DNA of 64,000 nucleotides, taken from Clostridia bacterium UC5.1-1C12 (GTDB lineage: Bacteria; Bacillota_I; Bacilli_A; Erysipelotrichales; Erysipelotrichaceae). Below, one piece after another: positions 55,470-64,000 of the stretch. The stretch lies in assembly GCA_001305055.1 (NCBI GenBank), contig BBZX01000011.1, forward strand, positions 53,170 through 117,169. Direction: 5' to 3'. Below the pieces are notes generated by a model that worked only from the letters and a program-made list of their open reading frames with translations, ran no database searches and was not told the origin of the DNA. The stretch's first letter is position 1, and each line of letters opens with the position of its first letter. A program made the translations under genes and the position numbers.

Positions 55470-55502
55470 TAAAAGCATCAGTCCTTAGGCTGATGCTTTC
55501 TT
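55470..55502. terminator. Bidirectional terminator between tetR and a convergent gene
   Basis: AAAGCATCAG and CTGATGCTTT form a perfect 10-bp stem with an 8-base loop, with T-rich flanks on both strands. Confidence 0.8.
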
Positions 55503-55792
55503 ATGTGCGGGACTCCCATAAAATTAAACTTCATGTGTCGGATATACAAACTTCCCTGAATCATATCTGAGAGCCACTGTCCTTTCACCTGATAATTCAG
55601 ATGCAAATAATGAAAGTAAATACTTCCTTTAAAGCTGAATTGATGCTCATCAAAAGTACCGCCAAAAAAGGAAGCATTCGCGCTGCCGATATTCAGCACA
55701 CCATTTAATGCCTGTTTCTCAATCATGAAGATCAGATATCCGCTACGGTTTCCCCGCGGTGTATCAAACACCAGATCATAATCCTTATCCAC
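55478..55792 (-). CDS. Uncharacterised small protein
   Basis: 104 residues from a GTG start at 55792 behind GGAAGTG. The sequence is rich in aromatic residues and glycine (NIGSANASFFGGTFDEHQFS, GSIYFHYLHLNYQVKG), suggesting a beta-sheet fold; no family is recognised. In the same frame upstream lies ATG with MAVYGRRYEFAYD, then TAA, and then this ORF, so the original protein may have been 20 residues longer. It has no clear operon partner. Confidence 0.55.
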   Translation of the reverse strand: MDKDYDLVFDTPRGNRSGYLIFMIEKQALNGVLNIGSANASFFGGTFDEHQFSFKGSIYFHYLHLNYQVKGQWLSDMIQGSLYIRHMKFNFMGVPHIRKHQPKD

Positions 55793-55894
55793 ATTATCAC
55801 TTCCAACTTAATCATAAGCAAATTCATATCTTCTGCCATAGACAGCCATTATTTCATGTCCGATAAACAGACAGAATAATGTTTTTGTCTAGTT

Positions 55895-56212
55895 TTACTT
55901 GTTTGACTGTGCTTCATAGCGGGTTTGTATCTGCATGCAGCGCAGCATAAAACCGATGGCCCAGAAAGGAATGCAGAACAGCATAAGCAAGGCATAAGGC
56001 ATAGGCAGCAGCATCGGCAGCAAAACAATCAGCAGCAGCAAGCCAAACAAAATGAAATTCCTGCCTAGTGCTTGATGATAACCGCGGAAATCTTCAACTT
56101 CGGGCTGTTCCGCAGCATTTGCCAACTATTGAACCGGATGAGGACTATGCGAAATTCTTACGCCCAAGACAATCATCAGGAGTACCGATCCGATATAAAT
56201 CAGCCACAGCAT
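55895..56212 (-). CDS. Small membrane protein with an in-frame TAG
   Basis: From ATG at 56212 the frame reads [20 protein letters not shown] and SHSPHPVQ, a TAG at 56126-56128, then in the same frame LANAAEQPEVEDF and two more hydrophobic helices (FILFGLLLLIVLLPMLLPM, ALLMLFCIPFWAIGFML) to TAA. The start overlaps the AIM24-like stop as TAATG. Either a nonsense mutation (CAG to TAG) split a 105-residue membrane protein, or there are two tiny ORFs, the second starting at TTG. Confidence 0.6.
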
Positions 56213-56890
56213 TATTTCTTAGTTGGCATACAGGCAGCAATGCGGCCGGCCAAAACATTAAATGGCATTGTCTGCAGCCAAACTTTGCCTGGGCCTGTCA
56301 AGGTTGCCAAAAATAAGCCTTCACCTGAAAACAATACATTTTTGACCCCTTTAACTGTTTCAACACTGAAATCCACGCTTGGCTCGTAGGCTGCGATATA
56401 GCCTTGATCCACCTTCAATTTTTCACCCGGTTTTAATATTTTTTCCATCACTTCACCATCGATTTCCAGAAAAGCTGTACCAGGACCGCTGATTTTCTGT
56501 AAGATAAATCCTTCGCCGCCAAAGAAACCGGCACCGGCCCGTTTGTTTACAAAAACTTCCAAACTAACACTTTCTTCGGCAGCTAAAAACGCCGTTTTTG
56601 TATGATTAATGATTCGCCTACACTTAAGTGCATAGGTAAGATATTCCCGGGAAACTGGAGCCAAAGGTAATCTTACCGCCTTCCTTAAGACAAGTATACG
56701 TTGTCATAAATATTGATTCACCGCTGAATGCCCGTGCCAATCCTTTCATCAAGCCGCCCCGGGTATTGCTGTTCATCTCAAAACAGTCATCCATCCAACT
56801 CATACCGCCAGATTCAGTATATACACTTTCACCCTTACCAAGCGTTAATTCCACGGCTGGCAGCTGTTTGCCGATTATTTCATATTTCAT
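56212..56890 (-). CDS. AIM24/TIGR00266-family protein, frameshifted
   Basis: About 225 residues. [35 protein letters not shown], then [20 protein letters not shown] and [20 protein letters not shown]: the repeated GGEG(F/L) and GPG turns define the AIM24 family, a trimeric beta-barrel. ATG at 56890 follows AGGAGG. A missing base near 56640 separates FGSSFPG from the second half. Function is unclear in bacteria. It is coupled to the small membrane protein downstream. Confidence 0.88.
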
Positions 56891-56986
56891 TTTGAATCCT
56901 CCTATCTTTTCTTTTATTATATACGATAAAAATAAAAAGATAGCTGACAGTTCTGTCATGCTATCTCTTTATGAAATTAAAAGGAG

Positions 56987-57196
56987 TTAATCAGCCAGTT
57001 TGAATAATTCATCAACGGGTGTCTCAAGAAACTCAGCTATCTTAAGTACAGTAAGCAATGAAGGATTGCCCTTACCCGATTCCAGCTGTGATATTGTTTC
57101 ACGCCTTACACCGACACATTTTGCCAGTTCTTCTTGTGTCAGATGCGCATCTTTACGTATTCTTTTTAAATTTGAAAACCATTTATCAGCCGGCAT
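56987..57196 (-). CDS. XRE-family small regulator in the feo operon
   Basis: A 69-residue helix-turn-helix protein (HLTQEELAKCVGVRRETISQ, LESGKGNPSLL) of the compact YozG/HipB-like type, with no further domain. The ATG at 57196 overlaps the end of the Cys-rich protein gene by 11 bases; the longer frame to 57301 is a shadow of that gene's Cys-rich region. It may control iron uptake genes, though placement at the operon end could also be incidental. Confidence 0.85.
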   Translation of the reverse strand: MPADKWFSNLKRIRKDAHLTQEELAKCVGVRRETISQLESGKGNPSLLTVLKIAEFLETPVDELFKLAD

Positions 57197-57374
57197 GACG
57201 AGCCTTGCTCTCCTTAACCAGCTTATCGATTCCCTTTGCAGTGGCAGGATGGCATTTTCCACAGCTGCCGCTGCAGCCTGAACAGCCGCCGCAGCTGCCA
57301 TGGTCTTTAATCAATGAGCGAATCGCCATGATACAAGCTGCTAAAATAATGAGTCCTACAATGAATGTACCCAT
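57186..57374 (-). CDS. FeoB-associated Cys-rich membrane protein
   Basis: A 62-residue protein: one N-terminal membrane helix (FIVGLIILAACIMAIRSLI) followed by a cytoplasmic Cys cluster (CGGCSGCSGSCGKC, six cysteines in 14 residues) and a basic tail. This is the FeoB-associated Cys-rich family (PF12669), thought to assist ferrous iron transport, perhaps as an iron-binding partner like FeoC. It lies 25 bases after feoB and overlaps the XRE gene. Confidence 0.9.
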   Translation of the reverse strand: MGTFIVGLIILAACIMAIRSLIKDHGSCGGCSGCSGSCGKCHPATAKGIDKLVKESKARHAG

Positions 57375-57399
57375 AAGTTCACCTCTCCGCCCTTTCAGA

Positions 57400-59414
57400 T
57401 TAGAAAATCATATTACCAATCAGATTAATCAATAATGCGGCAATATAAGCAACACCGCATTGGAAAGCAATGGTAATCCATGTCCACTTAGCACTGCCCA
57501 TTTCTCTGCGAATAGCCCGATAGCAGCAAAGCATGGCGCGCACAACAGATTAAACACCATAAATGAATAGGCGGATATCGGTGTGAAAAGCTGTGAAATC
57601 TGTGTCCAGATTTCAGTACCATTTTCAGCTACTTCTTCTAAGCCATACAAGACACCAAAGGTACCGACTATATTTTCTTTCGCAATCAAACCGGTAAAGG
57701 TTGCGACAGCTGCCCGCCAGTCACCCCAGCCCAGCGGTGCAAACAATGGAGCAATCACATTACCAATTGATGCCAGAATGCTCTCATTTGTATCAACCAT
57801 TTCAAATGACCAGCTGAAGCTTGACATGAACCATACGAGAATGGTTGCCAGCAGGATAATCGTTCCTGCTTTTTTGATAAAAGCTTTAGCACGATCCCAC
57901 ATATGAATAAACAGACCCTTGACACTAGGCCAGTGATAGGCTGGCAGCTCCATAACAAACGGCGCTGGATCACCGCCGAAATATTTAGTTTTCTTTAACA
58001 GGATACCACAAACAATCACCGATGCCAGACCGATAAAATACATGCTTGCAGATACCCAGGCAGCATCGTTAAATAAGGCGCCGGCAAATAATCCAAAGAT
58101 TGGCAGCTTTGCTGAACAAGGAATAAAGGTTGTCAGCATGATTGTCATTTTGCGGTCCTTTTCATCTTCTATTGTACGGCTTGCATGATTCCCGGCACCC
58201 CGCAGCCAGTTGAAATCAGCATTGGAATGAAGCTTTTTCCGGATAACCCAAATTTGCGGAAGATTCTGTCCATGATGAAAGCAACACGGGCCATATAGCC
58301 GCAGTCTTCAAGAATTGAAAGCAGGAAGAACAGTACCATGATTTGAGGGACAAAACCGAGTACAGCTCCGACACCAGCAATGATACCATCCTGAATCAGA
58401 CTGGTCAGCCATGGTGCGACATTTAATGATGTCAACAGCGAATCAGCCGCATTGGGTATTATTTCACCAAACAATACATCATTGACCCAATCTGTCCCCA
58501 TCGTACCGATTGTACTCATAGCAATATAATATACAGCCCACATCACTAAGGCAAAAATAGGCAGAGCCAGCCAGCGATTGGTAAGGACTCGGTCAATTTT
58601 ATCCGATATGGTCAGTGCCTCATGATCATGACGAATCATGATTTGATCACGGATTTTAGCAATATACTCATAGCGGGCATTGGTTACAATGCTTTCCGCG
58701 TCATCATCGTATTCCTGTTCGATCGCTTCACGGGCTTTTTTAACAGAAGTTTTATCAATTTCACTTAAAGATATATCCTTAAGGCTCTCCTGATCATTCT
58801 CCAATAGCTTTACAGCATACCAGCGCGATGATGTTTTATCAGCCTTATCACTTAACAGCTTTTCACATTCAAGAACCTTTTCCTTAAGCAAACCGGTATA
58901 AATTTCAACCGGCTGATAGGCTGAAGCATGCTCAGCCAATGAAAGTGACTTTTCAATCATCCATCAATGCCATTAGACTTTAAAGCTGATATTTCACAAA
59001 CTGGGCAGCCTAGACTTTTCGATAATTCATCGGCATGCAGCACATCTTTGCGTTCCTCGACAATATCGATCATATTTAATGCGATTACTGTCGGTATCCC
59101 TGTTTCAAGCAACTGAGTAGTCAAATAAAGATTTCTTTCAAGATTGGTAGCATCAACCAAATTAATGATGACATCAGGTTTTTCCTGCATTAAAAAGTTC
59201 CTTGCAACTACCTCTTCCAAAGTATAAGGCGATAATGAATAGATGCCTGGTAAATCAATAACAGTAACATCTTTATGACCCTTCAATTTACCTTCCTTTT
59301 TTCAACCGTAACCCCCGGCCAGTTGCCGACATATTGACTGCTGCCAGTCAACGCATTAAATAATGTCGTCTTACCGCAGTTTGGATTACCTGCAAGTGCG
59401 ATTCTCAAGCTCAT
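57400..59414 (-). CDS. feoB: Ferrous iron transporter B, frameshifted
   Basis: A GTPase-gated Fe2+ permease. The G domain has [34 protein letters not shown] and NMIDI; the membrane part has two Gate motifs, GCGVPGIMA and [15 protein letters not shown], with the conserved Cys pair. ATG at 59414 follows GGAGG, and the C-terminus is [17 protein letters not shown]. At least four breaks: T6 at 59297-59302 (A7 restores [10 protein letters not shown]), near 58960, near 58190 ([13 protein letters not shown]) and near 57500. About 672 residues once repaired. Confidence 0.93.
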
Positions 59415-59428
59415 AGTTTCCCTCCAAT

Positions 59429-59446
59429 AGTTAACTCAAGTTAACT
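59429..59446. promoter_or_regulatory. GTTAA-N6-TTAAC operator-like repeat before feoB
   Basis: AGTTAACTCAAGTTAACT: two copies of AGTTAACT, forming a palindrome with the same 5-6-5 layout as the site before the first feoA. It lies 15 bases upstream of the feoB start. Confidence 0.6.
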
Positions 59447-59479
59447 GATGATTCAAAAATTAAACAGAGTGACCTCTGC

Positions 59480-59701
59480 TTATAAAATTTCGATTTTTTC
59501 TGCATCCGCTTTGCGAATACTTAATTCATATCCTCTTACTTTCACTTCCATGGGATCACCTAAGGGTGCAACTTTACGGATATATACTTCTACACCTTTA
59601 GTAATACCCATATCCATGATTCTGCGTTTCAGCCCCTTTTCACCATCAATTTTACTAACAGTAACAGTTTCGCCGATTGACGCCTGACTTAATTGTCTCA
59701 T
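59480..59701 (-). CDS. feoA: FeoA-domain protein (second copy)
   Basis: A 73-residue SH3-like FeoA: MRQLSQASIGETVTVSKIDG, KGLKRRIMDMGITKGVEVYI, PLGDPMEVKVRGYELSIRK. The MDMG and PLGDP motifs are standard. It is thought to bind and modulate FeoB on the cytoplasmic side. It is 11 bases after the first feoA and 65 before feoB. Confidence 0.95.
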   Translation of the reverse strand: MRQLSQASIGETVTVSKIDGEKGLKRRIMDMGITKGVEVYIRKVAPLGDPMEVKVRGYELSIRKADAEKIEIL

Positions 59702-59712
59702 ACCCTTCCTCC

Positions 59713-59931
59713 TTAGACTTCTACCTGGATTTTACCGGCCAGCTTCTCATCAATAGCGATCCGGCTGTCCTTGATATTAATAATCATATTTCCAGCATTG
59801 CGGGCAGTAATATATACATCGGCACCAGGTACAAACCCCAGATTTTTCAAATGTGTGCATACATCTTCTTTGCCACGTATTTCAATAACCTTCATGCGTT
59901 CACCAATTCTACCTAATAAGAGCGGCATCAT
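59713..59931 (-). CDS. feoA: FeoA-domain protein (first copy)
   Basis: A 72-residue FeoA: MPLLLGRIGERMKVIEIRGK, THLKNLGFVPGADVYITARN, GNMIINIKDSRIAIDEKLAG. It is more diverged than the second copy. Tandem feoA genes ahead of feoB are common in Bacillota. It is the first gene of the operon, behind AGGAGG and the promoter/operator at 59944-59998. Confidence 0.94.
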   Translation of the reverse strand: MMPLLLGRIGERMKVIEIRGKEDVCTHLKNLGFVPGADVYITARNAGNMIINIKDSRIAIDEKLAGKIQVEV

Positions 59932-59943
59932 GCTACCTCCTTG

Positions 59944-59959
59944 GTTAGTCCAATCTAAC
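59944..59959. promoter_or_regulatory. GTTAG-N6-CTAAC operator at the feo promoter
   Basis: A perfect 5-bp inverted repeat with 6-base centre just downstream of the -10 box. It resembles DtxR/IdeR/MntR-type metal-regulator sites (TTAGGTTAGnCTAACCTAA) and recurs in modified form before feoB. Confidence 0.65.
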
Positions 59960-59969
59960 TTGCATCATA

Positions 59970-59998
59970 AGTTTACCTCAGATAACATTATTTGTCAA
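59970..59998 (-). promoter_or_regulatory. Promoter of the feo operon
   Basis: TTGACA (59993-59998) and TAAACT (59970-59975) on the minus strand have a 17-base spacer. Confidence 0.85.
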
Positions 59999-60056
59999 TA
60001 GGCTGTAAGCATATAAATATAATATTTTCAAATGAAATGCATTCCCAGATCCAGGA

Positions 60057-60093
60057 AATAAAAAAGATCCCTCCTATATTAGAAGAGATCTTA
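60057..60093 (-). terminator. Rho-independent terminator of the surface protein gene
   Basis: AAGATC(T)C and GGGATCTT arms with inner TCTTC/GGAGG pairs form a long stem, followed by TTTTTTATTT on the minus strand. Confidence 0.75.
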
Positions 60094-60107
60094 ACAGTTA
60101 AAATAAA

Positions 60108-63100
60108 TTATTCTTCAATGCCGTCCTCAGCTGCTGCTTGCTGAATTTCATCAGGAAGCAAGTCTGTTGGCTGAATGATTTCATCTTCTGGATCCATTAT
60201 GTCAGCATCCACCTCATTAAATAGAGTGGGTTCAATACCATTAACTAAAACTTTCAGAACTCCGCCTTCATAATAAAAGGTATAATTGGTATTCGACTCA
60301 AAAGCAAATGCTTCACCATTAATCGCAGCATTAAAAGTTAAATCACGAACACCATTAATATAACCATTGGCTTCCTGTGTAATTACCATAAATTTAGCAC
60401 TTGATCCAGTATTAATAATAATTGGATGAGCACTGTCAGCAGCTTCATCAATCACGATATTACCAGCAAAGCTGCCATTGATCATAAAGGAGGTACCCTT
60501 TTCCATATGAATAAATGAAGCAGGGCGATCTGGATATTTAGTTGTACTTGTATTCACCACATCAATAAATTCATCATAGAAAACCAGTGTGTGTCCTTCA
60601 TTAAGAATGAGTTCAGCGCCATCTTTTACATATAGCTCTGACCCAGTAAGGAATTTAAAATCATTTTCAACTGTGTAAATGCCGTTGCTTAACGCATACG
60701 TTGTATCACCGTCAATTGGATAAATAAAGGTACCCGTTGATAAATCAAAGCCTACTATATTTAAAGTACTGCTAGCTGCCGCTCCACCGCCATTCAATAA
60801 GAAATTTGTCCTTGTTAAATCATTGCTGCGTCTTATTTGCAGTTCAGCGCCATCAGTTAAACGAATTAATCCATTATCACGGCTGACTAACGGGAATCTT
60901 GTTTTATTATAAGAACCTGAAGCATACATTTTAACTATTCCGGTATAACTGCCATTATCCATAATGGTAATTGGCACTTCAACATTCTGGCAATCCGCTT
61001 CATTCATCGGATATACGTTATGATTCAAAACAACCTCAGATGCTTGTGATCCTCCGCGCCAATTCTTAACTACATATAAATCTCTTAAAGTTCCATTTTC
61101 TTTTACAATAACTTCTCCCGAACCCTTTACAAAGCCTGCTGAATCAACTAAACCATTATTACTGATAATCAATTTCCCATCAAGGTTTAACTGTCCGTAG
61201 CCGCCGGTATTATCCATATCATAGTGACCGGCAGCCGCTCGACCGGTTATTGCATTAATGATCAGCGTACCTTGTACCTCCAAGATAACGTCTTTCGGAA
61301 CAGTAAGACTTTGATAAAGCTCTTTATAATCTTTGCGGTCGGTAACGGTTCCGTCTGCATTATATTCTTCCTTATTTTTAATACGTGCATCATAGCCCAC
61401 ATCCCCATTAAAATAAGGAATAACTAATGTCTTACCTTCCGGAATGATTAAATTACTTTCCAGTGTCAAATTATCCAATAAAATAATATTATCAGACAAA
61501 TCACTTGCCAGTGCATCCTCTAAGCTAGCAAATAATTGATTTCCGATTCTTGCCGCATAAGTATCCTTTTTCGCAAATACAGCATGAATATTCATATCAG
61601 CAGTTAATGATGTTGTATATGTTGGAGAATAGGTCAAGCATTCATCAGCTTCATTAAACCACCCTATAAATAATGCGTCAGAAATCGCAGATGCATTGAA
61701 ACTTACAGTTTTACCAATAGCGCAAATATCCGAACTATTGATATTACTTCCATCTGCATATGTAGCAGAAACGGTTCCAAGCGCACTGTCAGAAGAAGCA
61801 AATGATACTCTTGCATCTCCTTGTATGAACTGCACATTCTTTATCTTTGGAGATCCAGCTTCACTTGATGCGTGATAATAAGCCAAATAAGTATTTTTAA
61901 TAACATCTGTATTAACATCAATTGGTAATGTATAGGTTATCCATTCATTACTGGCAGGTAATTTTTATTTTCGTTTTACTTGTTGTTGATTTTATCAGCG
62001 CATTGTCCAGCATCAAATAACTTGATTTAGTAAAATCAGTTTTGTAATCAAATTGAAGAATACCTGCACCTGTGGTTGTTAATTGAAGATTCTCATATCT
62101 GGCAGATATGCCTACTTCATTTGGCATAAAAGCAATAAATCCTTCCTGATTATAAATTTCATTTGAAAGCTTCCACGCATAACCAGTATAATTTTTTCCC
62201 GATATACTTTCTGCCTGAACATTACCTTCGGTAACAATGTTGTTTAATGCAACACCAACATTGATTGTTATGACTCGCTTTACTGACGCATGATTTTCAC
62301 GATTAGCGGTCAGTGTTAGGACAGCATTGTCTTTCGGCTGTGATAGGATAAAGGTATTGCCCTGATATTCCACAGGTTTTCCATTCACCTCAACAGTAAT
62401 TGTCGTATCTTCTTCAAGTTCACCCATTATAATCAGATATTCATTATCAGTTTCATTCACTGCGTTTTGCTCAATCGTTATATCCTTTGCGGCAGCATCA
62501 TAATCTGCAGTCACTGAACCTGTACGCTGTACGATCAATGTTTCCGGCAGTTTGGCATAATCATAAAAACGAGCTTCTAATTCACGATTAGCTAATAAAT
62601 CAAAAGAAATGCTGCTGCTTTGACTATATAATTCATCATTCTCGTACCACCCCATGAACGCACAGTTTTCCTTCGGTTCAGCTTCCAGAGTAATAGCATT
62701 TGCCAAGTTCATCGAATAATTCTGTCCGTTATTGACTGATATTCCTTCGGGCTGTTCACTGTCTTTTAAAAGCACAGTACCTTTTGTAATATCATAATTT
62801 ACTTTTAAGCTGCGTACTGCCGGATTACTTTCATCGAGGAATCGAATATTTGATAACCATAAAGCATCTAATGCTGCATTTCCTGATGAATCTTTAACAT
62901 AAGATATCTTAACCCGATTGACATCTTTCGGTAACGTAAATTGTCTGGTAACAGGTATTATATTTTCAAAAGAAGTGAATACCGAACCATCAACCTTATA
63001 GGGTTCTTTAATCTTTGTTTCTTCACCATTAATTATTACAGAAAGATAATCCCAAGAATCTTCACTTGAAAGAAGATAATCAAAAAGCAGATATCCTTTT

Positions 63101-64000
63101 CCCTGCACATCAAATTCAATTTCAGATACACTGTCATTCATTCCTTCATTCGTACTTTCAGCCAATCCCTATCTAATACGTGATTGATTGTGAAGGGACT
63201 GCCCGTATTATTGAAACCAGTAAAATGTTCATCAGCAAACATACTGGATACATCAATTATACTATCAGGCGTTATAACATTCAGCGTATAAACAGCAGAT
63301 AAACCGCTGCCATCCTGTGCTTTTCCCGTAATAACAGCAGTGCCGGGATTTTTCGCAACCAGATAATAATCCTCAAAATCAGCTACTTCAGGATTATCTG
63401 ATGACCATTCCAACCGCATATTTGTAGCATCAGCCGGATAATACTCATAATAAATATCAATAACAGCACCTACTACGACAGTATTGTTATCTATATAAGG
63501 TTTCAGTGATGTCATTTTTGATATGTCCACAGTAATAGTAATTTCTGACTTATTACCGTAAGTATCATTGGCTATAATGCTGCAAGAACCTAATCCAATT
63601 ATTGTAACAAAACCATTTTCATCAACTGTCGCTACTGAATCATTTGATGAATGCCATGTTACCTTTTGATTTGCTGTTGAAGGTTTTACAGTTGCATGCA
63701 GTTGAATGGTATCAGATACTTCGAGCGCTTGATCACTCTCTTGGATCGATAGTTCATAAGTAATTGGTGTGCTGCCTCCGTTGGAACCACCCGCTGATCC
63801 GCCAGCTGAAGGTTTACTTACTTCCGGTGCATTCTCTACCTCTTCACTCTTTTCAACCTCTTTGATTACTGTATCCTCACCAGCTTCTACACCGTCAACA
63901 TTGGCTTCAACTTTATTAACAGTACCGGTACCTTCAATCTTCACTGGCGCATCAGCTGTCAATGTTCCTACGGTACTGCCTTTTGCTACTTCTACTATGG
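60108..64000 (-). CDS. Very large surface/secreted protein with Big2 and repeat domains, C-terminal part, frameshifted
   Basis: At least 1,295 residues are in the window and the start lies beyond 64000. In order: a TVGTLTADAPVKIEGTGTVN stretch typical of beta-helix surface proteins; a Gly/Ser linker (SAGGSAGGSNGGSTP); Big2 Ig-like domains (VKPSTANQKVTWHSSNDSVA, then VEWSSDNPEVA-like); carbohydrate-binding-like sandwiches; two AFMGWYENDE/FIGWFNEADE repeats of the InlB/Flg_new type; and a beta-helix segment rich in LNLDG, ISNNG and KENG turns. Breaks near 63150 and 61945. The end, DLLPDEIQQAAAEDGIEE, is acidic, with no LPXTG or membrane helix, so it is anchored otherwise or secreted. Probably adhesin- or glycan-related. 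Confidence 0.8.

Noticed and set aside
2910..56212. UAG recoding (amber suppression) because of two in-frame TAGs
   Set aside because: ppk and other genes end normally at TAG, and one of the two TAG genes has an additional frameshift.
1..64000. CRISPR arrays, insertion sequences, prophage genes or an origin
   Set aside because: No spaced direct repeats, transposase, integrase, phage structural genes or dnaA-box cluster was seen on reading the window.

Overview
The window looks like chromosome from a low-to-mid GC, anaerobic, fermentative member of the Bacillota, most like the Erysipelotrichia. The signs are pyruvate:ferredoxin oxidoreductase, bifunctional AdhE, type III glutamine synthetase, a glmS ribozyme, many PTS genes, strong GGAGG ribosome binding sites and Rex/GntR-type operators. 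The taxon is inferred from gene content only. No phage, insertion sequence, rRNA operon or CRISPR array is visible; there is one tRNA.

Layout: 1-10 kb holds glmS with its ribozyme, a small phosphatase pair, a decayed HigBA-type toxin-antitoxin locus, glnN behind an attenuator, a Cof phosphatase, an XRE-TPR regulator and a two-domain polyphosphate:AMP phosphotransferase. 10.4-22.1 kb is one 12-gene minus-strand sugar operon: split transketolase, triose-phosphate-isomerase-like protein, LarA-family nickel racemase/epimerase homologue, mannose-6-P isomerase-like protein, fructose-type EIIB and EIIC, class II aldolase, PRD regulator, EIIA, mutarotase and PfkB kinase. 22.4-30.6 kb has a DHFR-like reductase, a flavinylated extracellular reductase, a MerR regulator, adhE with Rex boxes, and mgtE.

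30.7-35.7 kb is a cellobiose/lactose-type PTS operon with a MupG-type 6-phospho-glycosidase, ended by its own GntR regulator and marked by repeated TGGTATA..ACCA operators. 35.8-46.9 kb carries hflX, an RpiB-like isomerase, a GNAT acetyltransferase, nifJ, and a ppx-ppk1 polyphosphate operon followed by popT (DUF368), which is divergent from a dedA gene. 48-60 kb has tRNA-Gln, a monofunctional transglycosylase, DUF975, SDR and LytTR genes, degV/tetR, an AIM24-like pair, and a feoA-feoA-feoB iron operon with GTTAR-N6-YTAAC operators. 60.1-64 kb is the C-terminal part of a very large Big2/repeat surface protein that runs off the window.

A property of the whole window is about 40 single-base indels in some 25 genes, mostly loss of one A/T from a homopolymer. 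They hit essential genes such as glmS, so most are probably sequence errors rather than decay. I annotate such genes at full reconstructed length and give the break positions. The best candidate for undescribed biology is the LarA-containing PTS operon.
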